64,000 bases of DNA, taken from positions 1 through 64,000 of the forward strand of contig JAFTDJ010000036.1 of assembly GCA_017454265.1 (NCBI GenBank). Direction: 5' to 3'. Positions 55,272 through 63,680 of the stretch are shown here, piece by piece (positions within the stretch are counted from its first letter, which is position 1; each line of letters starts with the position of its first letter). The notes beneath the pieces were generated by a model that did no database searches, was not told the DNA's origin, and worked only from the letters and a program-made list of their open reading frames with translations. The position numbers and the translations under genes were made by a program. The stretch comes from Bacteroidales bacterium. GTDB taxonomy: Bacteria > Bacteroidota > Bacteroidia > Bacteroidales > UBA932.

Positions 55272-55847
55272 TTACCACTGGTAGCCATAAATAAACAATG
55301 AAAAATCGCGTGCGTCCATTGTCGTTACCACATTCTTCATGAATACGAGCCTGCCGTCCTTGATTTGGACGGTTTCTCCCTTGTCGTTCCTTGCAATACC
55401 TTCGAACAGCAAATCAAATGAATTGCAGTAATCGTACGGCATGGCAGAATTATATAGCCTGTCGAGAATAAAACTGAACGTGCCCGACTCAAAAGTCCAT
55501 CCGTGAATCTTCAGCAGGCAGCCTGGCTTTATCTTGTACTCGTAGTTATCCACAAAATATGGATGACTGCTCACTAGCCCGGCGGATAGGTTGTTGTTCC
55601 ATTCTAAAGAAAACCTGGCCAGTATGCCTTCGTCGTATTCGGCCAGGGCAAAACCGGGCCCGGAAAAAGAATTATTGGAACCGACGGTCTGCAAGAGGCG
55701 GTATTCCTTCTGCTCCCCGCCAATCGTATAAAACAAGCGGAAAAATTCTTTTTCTTCCAGGGCGTAGTCCTGGTTCAGATTCTTCTTTGAACTGCAGGAT
55801 GCCAGTGACAACGCTAAAACAGTAAACAGCAAAATCCTACTTTTCAT
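55272..55847 (-). CDS. Unknown lipoprotein, second of three paralogues
   Basis: A 191-residue lipoprotein (SLASC, Cys18). The shared pattern is FFRLFYTIGGEQKEYRLLQ near residue 35-55 and VQIKDGRLVFMKNVV near the end. The middle is variable. Overlaps the end of the preceding gene by 11 bases and is separated from the next by 1 base. Function unknown. Confidence 0.75.
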   Translation of the reverse strand: MKSRILLFTVLALSLASCSSKKNLNQDYALEEKEFFRLFYTIGGEQKEYRLLQTVGSNNSFSGPGFALAEYDEGILARFSLEWNNNLSAGLVSSHPYFVDNYEYKIKPGCLLKIHGWTFESGTFSFILDRLYNSAMPYDYCNSFDLLFEGIARNDKGETVQIKDGRLVFMKNVVTTMDARDFSLFIYGYQW

Positions 55848-56451
55848 ACAGAATCATTTTTTCAAGTGTTCCCGGAGTTTCTTTGTACCTCCTGCATACG
55901 GTAAGGAATCCGTCTCTTATCCTCAGTGTGTCTGACGTTACCTCCTCCTGATCTGAAGGGTAGAAGCAGTCAAAGTTAAAAGTCATCAGGAAGCGGTCGA
56001 CCTGGGAAGTCTCCCACAAGCGAGCGAAGCTGAAGTCGCCCTTGATGAAGTAATACCTTTTGCCGTTATGATACAGTGCAACAGGATTATTTTCAAGGCT
56101 GCCCGCTTCGTTCTTGTAACAATATGTCTTTCCGCAGATAAAGAAAGCTTCCGGGCTGGTAACGCTGAACGAAAAACCATCTCCGGCGGAATTTCCCTTT
56201 ACTTCCAGGGTTACATCGAATCCGGCAAGCCTCACGGTGTCGTTGACTGGTTTAAAACAAAAGCATTGCCCTCCCATCCTGGATTCGTAATATGAGCCGA
56301 ACACGCCCCTCTCTGCACGCCCATAATCCTCATCTACAATCCTGTCGCCGCCTAAGGTATACTCCAGGCGAAAGAAAGGTTCATCGGTATATTTAGGTTT
56401 TGCGCAGGAGCAGCAAAACAGGGCCAAAATGATTATCAGTTTATTCTTCAT
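55837..56451 (-). CDS. Unknown lipoprotein, first of three paralogues
   Basis: A 204-residue lipoprotein (ALFCCSC region, lipobox Cys near 17-19). It shares FFRLEYTLGGDRIVDEDY and LRIRDGFLTVCRRYKETPG with the two downstream genes, while the segments between differ greatly. Composition is more AT-rich than the lspA-ileS part of the run. Start at 56451 gives the signal peptide, 36 bases after the phosphatase stop. Confidence 0.75.
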   Translation of the reverse strand: MKNKLIIILALFCCSCAKPKYTDEPFFRLEYTLGGDRIVDEDYGRAERGVFGSYYESRMGGQCFCFKPVNDTVRLAGFDVTLEVKGNSAGDGFSFSVTSPEAFFICGKTYCYKNEAGSLENNPVALYHNGKRYYFIKGDFSFARLWETSQVDRFLMTFNFDCFYPSDQEEVTSDTLRIRDGFLTVCRRYKETPGTLEKMILYEK

Positions 56452-56487
56452 CGGTAAATAAATGCACACGGAGGCGGAATCTTGCAT

Positions 56488-57843
56488 CTAGCGGGCAAGA
56501 ATTGCGCGCGCTTCCTCAAGCACAGGAATGTAATGCTCCAAAAAGTCGCTCCAGCGGTAGAATGGCCCGGGAGCGCATTCCTGCAGGGGCAGCGCCAGGG
56601 GCTCTTCGTTCAGCATCATCAGCAGCAGAAGGTCTTCGGGCCTGGGACTTTTGGCGCTGCGCCCCGGAGCAAAGAAAACCATCTGAAAATTCGCCGCCAT
56701 AGGTATGCGTGAAGTGTCCCATACCTGCCAGGCGTCGGAGGGGTCGGTGAAGCAAGACTGCCATCCTTCTATCCCCATCATTGCAAACAGGGCCATGATG
56801 CAGCCGTCGTGACCGAAGCGCAGCCGCACGCGGACGCCGACTGCAATATCTTCGGGGACCCTGTCTATAATATCGCCCAAAACCGATTCTGAAAGATAGC
56901 AGCCACGTCCGTTGCCCCCGAGCCATAGACTTTTCTCTGCGTAGAAAGTGTAGTTCTCCAGCCTGCCGAGCAGCCGCAGTTCGTCTGACGGGACGGCTCG
57001 CAGGAGGGCGCAGTCTTCTACAGGGCAGCCGGGCAGGTTCTTTGCTACCTCGAAGTATTTGCGCTCAAAGAGCACAGGTTCGCAAAGACTGCGAAGGTAT
57101 TCCATATCCTTGAAAATGGCGCCGCAGACCGTCTCCGGATGCAGCAGGCCTTCGCAATACCTGTCGAATCCAGGCCTCCAGGGGGCGTCGGCGCTCTTCC
57201 AGCGCACGTCTTCCTTTGTAACCTTCGGATTTTCAGGAGAATGCTGATTGATACGCCCCATGTATGTACGGGAGGCGTCTGCCGTGATGTCCAAAGAAGG
57301 GTTGAGCTGAAGAAGCGCCTGGTTGAAGCTGAGCATAGAGAGCATGGCACGCTCCAGGTTGGTGGAGTTTGCAACAACTTTAGCCCCTTTGCGCCCTATC
57401 AGCCGGGGATAATTCCGGGCCATCCTGCCGGCTATCTGTCTGTGCTGCTCCGCCCCCAGCGGGGTGAGCTCCCCGGTACGTCCCAGAAGTTGAGGCAAGA
57501 CGGAACTGTAGCGGGACCATATGTCTTCTCCCAGAGGAGTAAGCATCCCGTCGGCGGAAGCCTGCCTGAGCACGTCCGATACCGCTTCGTATCCTCCCTT
57601 GCCGTCCATATAGCGGGCTCCGTGGCGGCCGTAGTGGCTTATGTACACGGGAACGTAGCCGCGAGGCGCTGCAGGAGGAGCCGCTACCGTCTCCGGATAC
57701 AGCCGTCCGGTTCCCATCGCCCACTGCGCGGCTGCATCTTCTTCGGATACTCCCTCCTCCCTTTGGCAGCCGCAGGCAGTTGTAACACCGGCGAAAACCA
57801 GCGCCGCGCTAAGCAGCAGCGCTATTGTCCTTCTTCTTGTCAT
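56488..57843 (-). CDS. Histidine-type phosphatase, MINPP/phytase-like (second copy)
   Basis: A 451-residue lipoprotein or secreted phosphatase. Lipobox-like VTTAC/ACGC lies at residues 20-26. Catalytic motif SHYGRHGARY (Arg73, His74), NSTNLERAM and RFGHDGCIMAL with the His-Asp pair. It aligns in plan with the protein at 45469-46809 but only the motif regions are similar. Start at 57843 (or 57852) lies inside lspA, overlapping it by about 35 bases. Predicted substrate: phosphate esters such as inositol phosphates. Confidence 0.83.
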   Translation of the reverse strand: MTRRRTIALLLSAALVFAGVTTACGCQREEGVSEEDAAAQWAMGTGRLYPETVAAPPAAPRGYVPVYISHYGRHGARYMDGKGGYEAVSDVLRQASADGMLTPLGEDIWSRYSSVLPQLLGRTGELTPLGAEQHRQIAGRMARNYPRLIGRKGAKVVANSTNLERAMLSMLSFNQALLQLNPSLDITADASRTYMGRINQHSPENPKVTKEDVRWKSADAPWRPGFDRYCEGLLHPETVCGAIFKDMEYLRSLCEPVLFERKYFEVAKNLPGCPVEDCALLRAVPSDELRLLGRLENYTFYAEKSLWLGGNGRGCYLSESVLGDIIDRVPEDIAVGVRVRLRFGHDGCIMALFAMMGIEGWQSCFTDPSDAWQVWDTSRIPMAANFQMVFFAPGRSAKSPRPEDLLLLMMLNEEPLALPLQECAPGPFYRWSDFLEHYIPVLEEARAILAR

Positions 57844-58381
57844 CGGAGGCAAAGAATTTCCACTGGAACAGAATCAGGTAGAAAGCCCCCACCGTAACGC
57901 ACGAATCAGCAAAATTGAAAACGGGGCTGAAGAAAACAACCTCCCCGGCAGAATTGTGAATCAGAGGGAAGTAGAACATATCCACGACTTTCCCGAACAT
58001 AAACGGAGCATAATCCCATATAAGTCCGTAGAACAGGCAGTCGATGATGTTGCCGAAAGCTCCTGCCGTGATGAGCGTAAGTCCGACCAGAACGCCAATG
58101 GGCGCCTTGCCCTTGCGGTTTAGAGAAGAAATCCACCAGACGAGTGCGCCGAACAGGACAATACGCAGCGAAGACAGCAGGAATTTACCCACAGCTCCGC
58201 CGAATTTCATTCCGAAGGCCATTCCTTCGTTTTCTACGAAGCACAGGCGGAACCAGTTTCCGATTACATAAATCTGCTGGCCAAGGTCCATATTGGTCTT
58301 GACCAGGTATTTGATTACCTGGTCTATGACTACAAGCGCAACGCCGAGGATTATCAGCTTTGCTCCTCTGGAAACTTTCAT
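57809..58381 (-). CDS. lspA: Lipoprotein signal peptidase (SPase II)
   Basis: LspA cleaves signal peptides of lipoproteins in the inner membrane. The 190-residue protein has four membrane segments and both catalytic aspartates, Asp114 (FGNIIDCLFYG) and Asp159 (FNFADSCVTVG). A charged tail ends in DDKKKDNSAAA. It is in one transcript with four predicted lipoprotein genes downstream, which are its own likely substrates. ATGA overlap with the dksA-like gene. Confidence 0.96.
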   Translation of the reverse strand: MKVSRGAKLIILGVALVVIDQVIKYLVKTNMDLGQQIYVIGNWFRLCFVENEGMAFGMKFGGAVGKFLLSSLRIVLFGALVWWISSLNRKGKAPIGVLVGLTLITAGAFGNIIDCLFYGLIWDYAPFMFGKVVDMFYFPLIHNSAGEVVFFSPVFNFADSCVTVGAFYLILFQWKFFASDDKKKDNSAAA

Positions 58382-58779
58382 TTCTTGCCGGCCTTTGCAA
58401 GTTTTTCCTTGGCCTCCACGGTGAGGGTAGCGTGGGGAACCAGGCGCAGGCGCTCCTTGGGAATGAGTTTCCCGCTCTCACGGCAGATGCCGTAGGTTTT
58501 GTTCTCTATCCTCACCAGCGCAGCTTCAAGATTCTGGATGAACTTGTACTGGCGTTGTGCAAGCTGGCTCGCCTCTTCCTTTGAAAGCTGGTTGGCGCCA
58601 TCGTCCTCTACGGTTTTGAATGACGGGGAAGTATCTTCGATGTCATTGGAGCCGTTATGCATAATTACGTGGCGGAGTGTGTCGTACTCTGCACGTGCGG
58701 CAGCAAGCTTCTCATCTATGATAGCTTTGAATTCGGCCAGTTCCTCATCAGAATAGCGTGTTTTAACTTCTTCGGCCAT
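58378..58779 (-). CDS. DksA/TraR-family regulator with degenerate zinc finger
   Basis: A 133-residue protein, the coiled-coil type that binds in the RNA polymerase secondary channel. The finger reads YGICRESGKLIPKERLRLVP with only one cysteine (Cys99) of the usual four, as in many Bacteroidota homologues, so it probably does not bind zinc. Acidic tip residues are in the region NDIEDTSPSFKTVEDD. Between ileS and lspA on the same strand, a conserved arrangement in this phylum. Confidence 0.88.
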   Translation of the reverse strand: MAEEVKTRYSDEELAEFKAIIDEKLAAARAEYDTLRHVIMHNGSNDIEDTSPSFKTVEDDGANQLSKEEASQLAQRQYKFIQNLEAALVRIENKTYGICRESGKLIPKERLRLVPHATLTVEAKEKLAKAGKK

Positions 58780-58781
58780 AA

Positions 58782-61700
58782 CTATTTACGTTTAAGGTTG
58801 ATTTTTATTGAATTGTTCTCCCAGGCAACGTCGGCTGCAGAAGCCGGGGCCTCGGAGAGTTGTTTAAGGTCTATGCTTGCGGAAAGTGTCTGGGAGGCGA
58901 CATAGCTGCCGAAGGCGTCCAGCGCTTTCTTTATGGCCGCGGCGGACTCTCCGTCGGCGTATATCACCGTGTCTATGCGGTCCGTGAGCTCAAAGCCGCT
59001 TTCCTTTCTCAGGTTCTGTATCGGGTGAATCAACTCTCTGGCCGTACCCTCCAGAATCAGTTCGGGAGTCTGGACGATGTCAAGTGCAACAGTGAGCGTA
59101 CCTTCAGTAGCGACGAGCCAGCCCGGCATATCTTCGGAGTTAATCTCATAGTCGCCAGGATGCAGTACGACGTCTCCCGACTGAAGACTCATCGTGTATT
59201 CTTCAGAACGTTCAATTTCAGAAATCGTCTCCTGTCCAAGGGTGCCGAATGCGGCGGCGATTTCCTTCATCTGCTTGCCGTAGATTTTGCCGAGAGTCTT
59301 GAAATTGGGCTTGATTTTCTTGGTGATGATTCCTGTGGTGTCGTGCAGGAATTCGAGTTGCTTGACATTTACCTCTGTGAGGAATATGTCGCTCACCTTT
59401 TCGATGTGGGTCTTCACTTCGTCGTCCAGCACCGGCACAAGTACCTTGGCAAGAGGCTTGCGTACATTGATGCCCACCTTCTTTCGAAGGGCCAGCACCA
59501 TGGAGGAAGCCTTCTGCGCAAAGGACATGCTCTCTTCCAGGCCTTCGTCGACCAGCTCGGGACGGCACGCGGGCATAGGCTCGAAGTGCACCGATTCGCT
59601 GCCGGGAACGAGGTCCAGCCACAGGCGCTCCATGAAGAACGGGGCAATGGGAGCCCCCATCAAGGCTACGCCTTTAAGAACTTCGTACAAAGTCTGGTAT
59701 GCGGCAAGTTTGTCGTTACCGAGGCCGGAGCCCCACAGACGCTTCTTGTTCAGTCGTATGTACCAGTTGCTCAGGTCGTCGCATACGAAATCCTGTATCA
59801 GGCGCCCTGCGGACGTGATATCGTAGTCTTCGTATGCGTCGTGTACCTTGCGGGCGAGGGTGTTCAGTTTACTGATGATCCAGCGGTCGAAGAGCGGCCG
59901 TTGTGTGTCCGCCGCCGTGTCATTTCGAGCCTGTCGGGAAATCTCCGGGCTCCCCGGCTCAAAGCCGTCCAGGTTGGCGTACAGGGCGAAAACGGAATAC
60001 GAGTTGTACAGCGTGCCGAAGAACTTGCGGCGCACCTCCTCCACACCGGCCTCGTCGAACTTGAGGTTGTCCCAGGGCTGGGCGTTAGTCATCATGTACC
60101 AGCGGAGTGCATCGGGCCCGTAGGTATCCATAGCTTTGAAGGGATCCACGGCGTTGCCCAGGCGCTTGCTCATCTTATCGCCCTTTTTGTCCAATACCAA
60201 ACCGTTGGAGATGACGCGTTTGAACGCCGGAGTGCCGCTCACCATAGTGTGTATGGCGTGCAGGGTGTAGAACCAGCCGCGAGTCTGGTCCACGCCCTCG
60301 GCAATGAAGTCTGCGGTGCAGCCGAAGTCGGGGCTGTCTTTGCCGCGCAGTCCGGTCTGTGCGTAAGGCATTGCGCCGGAGTCGAACCAGACGTCTATCA
60401 GGTCCGTTTCACGGGCCATCTTGCGTCCGCCGGGGCTCACTAGGAATATTTCATCTACGTACGGCCGGTGGAGATCTATGCGGTCATAGTTCTCCTTGCT
60501 CATGTCGTTGGGGTCGAAACCGCGCTCGCGGAAGGGGTTTGAAGCCATAAATCCGGCCTCAACTGCCTCATCGATACGTTCGTACAGCTCTTTGACGCTG
60601 CCTATGCATATTTCCTCCTTGCCGTCTTCGGTACGCCACACGGGGAGCGGAGTACCCCAGTAGCGGCTGCGGCTGAGGTTCCAGTCCTGGATGTTCTCCA
60701 GCCACTTGCCGAAGCGTCCGCTGCCGGTGGACTCGGGCTTCCACGTGATGGTGTCGTTCAGGGACATCATTTGCTCGCGCACGGCGCTGGTACGGATGAA
60801 CCAACTGTCCAGGGGGTAGTATAGCACAGGCTTGTCCGTACGCCAGCAGTGGGGGTAGGAGTGCACGTGTTTCTCTATGCGGAAGGCCTTTCCCTGAGAT
60901 TTGAGCATAACGCTCAGATCGACGTCCAGGGTAGGCGCGTCATCGGGGAGGGAAGCATCGTAAGCGTTCTTTACGTAGCGGCCCGCCCACTCCTTGTAGT
61001 CGGCCGATACTCGCTCGGCAACATATTGTGGATCAAGATCTTCGATGCGATAGAAACGGCCTTTGAGGTCCACTTGCGCCTGGGGGTTGCCGTCGCGGTC
61101 AGTGACCTGTAGCGCAGGGACTCCTGAGAGGCGCGCCACCTTTGCGTCATCGGCGCCGAAAGTGGGCGCGATGTGTACGATTCCGGTACCGTCTTCCGTG
61201 GTAACGTAGTCACCCGGAATCACTCGGAACGCGCCTTCGTCGGGGCGGAACCAGGGGATGAGCTGCTCGTAGCGCATTCCTACGAGTTCCTTTCCCTTTA
61301 TGGTGCCGGGAAGTACCTCATATGGGACTTTGTCGCCGAACCACGCGGATACGAGGGCCTGTGCCAGTATGTAGGTGGCAGGAGCGCCGGTATAAGGATT
61401 TGCGCTGCGCACCTTTACGTACTCGATCTCGGGGCCGACGCACAAAGCGGTATTGGAAGGAAGCGTCCATGGAGTGGTGGTCCAGGCCAGGAAATAGAGG
61501 TCTTCTTCGCCGATCACCTTGAATTGGGCGCAGCAGGTGGTGTCTTTTACGTCGCGGTAGCACCCGGGCTGATTGAGCTCGTGCGTGCTCAGGCCTGTGC
61601 CTGCGGCGGGGGAGTAGGGCTGGATGGACTTGCCTTTGTAGAGCAGCCCCTTGCCGTATATGTCTTTAAGCAGGTACCAGAGCGTCTCTATGTAGCGGTT

Positions 61701-62156
61701 GTCGTAGGTAATGTACGGGTCGTCCATATCTACCCAGTAGCCTATGCGCTCGGTGAGGTTGCGCCACTCTGCCGTATACTTCATGACTTCCTTGCGGCAG
61801 GCTGCGTTGTAGTCTTCTACGCTTATTTTGGTGCCTATGTCTTCCTTGGTTATGCCGAGCATTTTCTCGACGCCCAATTCCACCGGCAGTCCGTGGGTGT
61901 CCCATCCTGCCCTGCGGCGAACCTTGTAGCCGCTCTGCGTCTTGTAGCGGCAAATGGAATCTTTGATGCTGCGGGCCATCACATGGTGGATTCCGGGCAT
62001 TCCGTTGGCGCTGGGCGGGCCTTCGAAGAAAATGAATTCGGGAGCGCCTTCGCGCAGCGAAAGCGATTTTTCAAAAGCTCCTATCTTCTTCCATCGCTCC
62101 AGGATCTCGCTCCCGGCGGCCACCAAATCCAGTCCTTTATATTCTTTGAATGTCAT
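58782..62156 (-). CDS. ileS: Isoleucyl-tRNA synthetase
   Basis: Class I aminoacyl-tRNA synthetase charging tRNA-Ile, 1124 residues, the long form. HIGH-type motif is GMPGIHH in SANGMPGIHHVMARS, the KMSKS motif is DKMSKRLGN, and WDTHGLPVELGVEK lies in the catalytic core. The C-terminal domain (SMFALRKKV-like, GTARELIHPIQNLRKESGFEL) is typical. Oddity: between LDGFE and RPLFDRWI there are about 20 residues (GSPEISRQARNDTAADTQ) where homologues have around 12; the underlying DNA (59914-59956) reads like a dispersed repeat. Confidence 0.97.
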   Translation of the reverse strand: MTFKEYKGLDLVAAGSEILERWKKIGAFEKSLSLREGAPEFIFFEGPPSANGMPGIHHVMARSIKDSICRYKTQSGYKVRRRAGWDTHGLPVELGVEKMLGITKEDIGTKISVEDYNAACRKEVMKYTAEWRNLTERIGYWVDMDDPYITYDNRYIETLWYLLKDIYGKGLLYKGKSIQPYSPAAGTGLSTHELNQPGCYRDVKDTTCCAQFKVIGEEDLYFLAWTTTPWTLPSNTALCVGPEIEYVKVRSANPYTGAPATYILAQALVSAWFGDKVPYEVLPGTIKGKELVGMRYEQLIPWFRPDEGAFRVIPGDYVTTEDGTGIVHIAPTFGADDAKVARLSGVPALQVTDRDGNPQAQVDLKGRFYRIEDLDPQYVAERVSADYKEWAGRYVKNAYDASLPDDAPTLDVDLSVMLKSQGKAFRIEKHVHSYPHCWRTDKPVLYYPLDSWFIRTSAVREQMMSLNDTITWKPESTGSGRFGKWLENIQDWNLSRSRYWGTPLPVWRTEDGKEEICIGSVKELYERIDEAVEAGFMASNPFRERGFDPNDMSKENYDRIDLHRPYVDEIFLVSPGGRKMARETDLIDVWFDSGAMPYAQTGLRGKDSPDFGCTADFIAEGVDQTRGWFYTLHAIHTMVSGTPAFKRVISNGLVLDKKGDKMSKRLGNAVDPFKAMDTYGPDALRWYMMTNAQPWDNLKFDEAGVEEVRRKFFGTLYNSYSVFALYANLDGFEPGSPEISRQARNDTAADTQRPLFDRWIISKLNTLARKVHDAYEDYDITSAGRLIQDFVCDDLSNWYIRLNKKRLWGSGLGNDKLAAYQTLYEVLKGVALMGAPIAPFFMERLWLDLVPGSESVHFEPMPACRPELVDEGLEESMSFAQKASSMVLALRKKVGINVRKPLAKVLVPVLDDEVKTHIEKVSDIFLTEVNVKQLEFLHDTTGIITKKIKPNFKTLGKIYGKQMKEIAAAFGTLGQETISEIERSEEYTMSLQSGDVVLHPGDYEINSEDMPGWLVATEGTLTVALDIVQTPELILEGTARELIHPIQNLRKESGFELTDRIDTVIYADGESAAAIKKALDAFGSYVASQTLSASIDLKQLSEAPASAADVAWENNSIKINLKRK
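59914..59956. repeat. Dispersed-repeat-like segment in frame inside ileS
   Basis: The plus strand reads gtcatttcgagcctgtcggg then aaatctccgggctcc. The phrase catttcgag...ggaaatctc is the form of a small repeat found between genes in many bacteria, whose minus-strand translation is SPEISRQARNDT. Here it sits in the ileS loop between the catalytic core and the anticodon domain. Only one copy is seen in the window. Confidence 0.55.
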
Positions 62157-62174
62157 ATTTTTTCGCTACTTTTG
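62145..62174 (+). promoter_or_regulatory. Candidate promoter for cvpA-tsaB
   Basis: TTTG (62145-62148), 18 bases, TACTTTTG (62167-62174). It overlaps the first codons of ileS on the other strand. Leader of about 45 bases to cvpA. Confidence 0.55.
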
Positions 62175-62196
62175 CAGTATAGTTTTATATAACCTG

Positions 62197-62228
62197 CAAA
62201 TATAATCATTTCGTAGAGTTTAAGCAAA
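62197..62228 (-). promoter_or_regulatory. Promoter for the ileS-lspA-lipoprotein operon
   Basis: Minus strand: TTTG (62225-62228), 20 bases, TATATTTG (62197-62204), exact consensus. It is 40 bases before ileS and its -33 box touches the cvpA start codon. Confidence 0.7.
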
Positions 62229-62755
62229 TGCAAGTATTTGATATTGTACTGCTGGCACTCTTTGTTCCGGCAATCATACACGGAGTGGTGAAGGGGCTCA
62301 TAACACAGGTGGTTTCTTTGGCTTCTGTAATCGTGGGCGCCATAGTGGCGGGACGGTTCGCTCCTGACCTCAAAGAGCTTGCCATGCTTCAGTTCAACTC
62401 CGACGAGAGGGTTACATACATTATCTGCTTCATCCTCATTTTCTTGATTTGCGCCCTTGTGATGGCGTTGATAGGACATTTTGTGACAAAGCTTTTCAAA
62501 ATTGCCACGCTTGGATGGCTCAACCGGCTGCTCGGCGGTCTGTTCGCAGTCTTTACCGCTGCGCTGGTTTTGGGGATGCTGATTTCCGCCTTCGACGGAT
62601 TGAATTCAAGTTGGAATCTGGTTAAGGCCGAGAGTCTGGAAAACCTCAGGGTTTATCCGATGCTGAGGGATTTTGCGACGGGAATTCTGCCGCAGCTGAA
62701 GATATTTGTAGGTCAATATGTTACACCTGGTACTGAAGTATGCGCCCTGTTATAA
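62228..62755 (+). CDS. CvpA-family inner membrane protein
   Basis: A 175-residue protein with four predicted membrane helices (FDIVLLALFVPAIIHGVVKG, VTYIICFILIFLICALVMAL, LLGGLFAVFTAALVLGMLIS). The GxVKGxxxQ-type loop (GVVKGLITQVVSL) is the CvpA signature. Role in colicin V production is known only in E. coli; the general function is unsettled. Overlaps tsaB by 16 bases. Confidence 0.85.
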   Translation: MQVFDIVLLALFVPAIIHGVVKGLITQVVSLASVIVGAIVAGRFAPDLKELAMLQFNSDERVTYIICFILIFLICALVMALIGHFVTKLFKIATLGWLNRLLGGLFAVFTAALVLGMLISAFDGLNSSWNLVKAESLENLRVYPMLRDFATGILPQLKIFVGQYVTPGTEVCALL

Positions 62756-63438
62756 TTCTGATTGAAACTTCCACTTCTCTTTGTTCCGTGGCACTCCTCG
62801 AAGGCGACAGGGTTACTGCCGCCCGCGTCAGCGCCGAGCCTCGCGCCCATGCCGCGATGACGGCTCCTTACGTGAAAGAGGTGCTGGACGAGAGGGGACT
62901 GAAGGTGAGCGACTGTGACGCAGTGTGCCTGAGCATGGGCCCCGGGTCGTACACCGGTCTCAGGGTGGGGTCTTCTACGGCCAAGGGCCTGTGCTTCGGT
63001 GGAGGTATCCCACTGCTTGCCGTGGGCACGCTGGACGTGCTGGTGGCCCAGGCTGTGGCCGGAGGGCTTCCGGAAGGGTGCGGGTACATCGTGCCGATGA
63101 TTGATGCACGCCGGATGGAAGTTTATACGGCGGTCTATTCCTCTAACGGGCAAAGGCTTACAGATGTCGCCCCGGCAGTGGTGGAGGGGCCTGGTTCGCT
63201 GCTGCCGACTGACGTTGGCGAATCTGCCGGAATACTGTTCATCGGAGACGGGGTCGCCAAGTGTGAGCCCGTGCTGGCAGGAGAGAAGCGGTGGTTCCGC
63301 GAGGAATGCCCCCGGGCCGATGCCATGGCGGCCCCTGCCCTTCGGGAGTGGAACTCCCGCGCATTCCGCGACACCGCCTACTTCGAACCGTTCTACCTCA
63401 AGGATTTCATAGCCACTACGCCCAAGAAACTCTTCTAA
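62740..63438 (+). CDS. tsaB: tRNA threonylcarbamoyladenosine protein TsaB
   Basis: TsaB partners TsaD in making the t6A modification of tRNAs that read ANN codons. The 232-residue protein has the ASKHA start ILIETSTSLCSVALLE and the SMGPGSYTGLRVGSSTAKGL block, which are diagnostic. The end YFEPFYLKDFIATTPKKLF is typical of Bacteroidota TsaB. Function is in the cytoplasm. Confidence 0.93.
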   Translation: MRPVIILIETSTSLCSVALLEGDRVTAARVSAEPRAHAAMTAPYVKEVLDERGLKVSDCDAVCLSMGPGSYTGLRVGSSTAKGLCFGGGIPLLAVGTLDVLVAQAVAGGLPEGCGYIVPMIDARRMEVYTAVYSSNGQRLTDVAPAVVEGPGSLLPTDVGESAGILFIGDGVAKCEPVLAGEKRWFREECPRADAMAAPALREWNSRAFRDTAYFEPFYLKDFIATTPKKLF

Positions 63439-63680
63439 GTTTTTACGCCCTCTGTGGTGTCCGGTGACCCAAACGACCGCCGCAACATCATCTGGGCCGC
63501 TGCTGTATGCAGTATTGCATTCCACAAGGATGCCGTCCACTTCAAAGAAGAGATCTTTTACCAATACGTGGATCGCTCCAGTCTGGGTAAATCGAAAAAA
63601 ATCTTATCTTTGCAGCGGCATATATCTTTGCAAGCTTGGTAGAGCTGTGAGTCTCCAGTGGATTTTAATAAAGGTTTATT
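63439..63680 (+). other. Intergenic region with a -7 box before the decayed MFS gene
   Basis: A short open frame (63454-63642) could be read here but has no family similarity that I recognise and no good start, so I do not call it. TATCTTTG (63605-63612) fits TAnnTTTG and points to the MFS remnant; no -33 TTTG at proper distance. Confidence 0.45.

Noticed and set aside
58860..60443. Long open frame (over 500 codons) on the plus strand opposite ileS
   Set aside because: It is antisense to a certain essential gene, has no family motifs, and is explained by the GC-rich codon use of ileS. The same applies to 61173-62192 and to antisense frames over uvrA, the glycosidase, atpD and atpA.
63454..63642. 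Short gene after tsaB
   Set aside because: A 62-codon frame without an ATG start that makes sense, no recognised family, and a promoter box lies inside its end.
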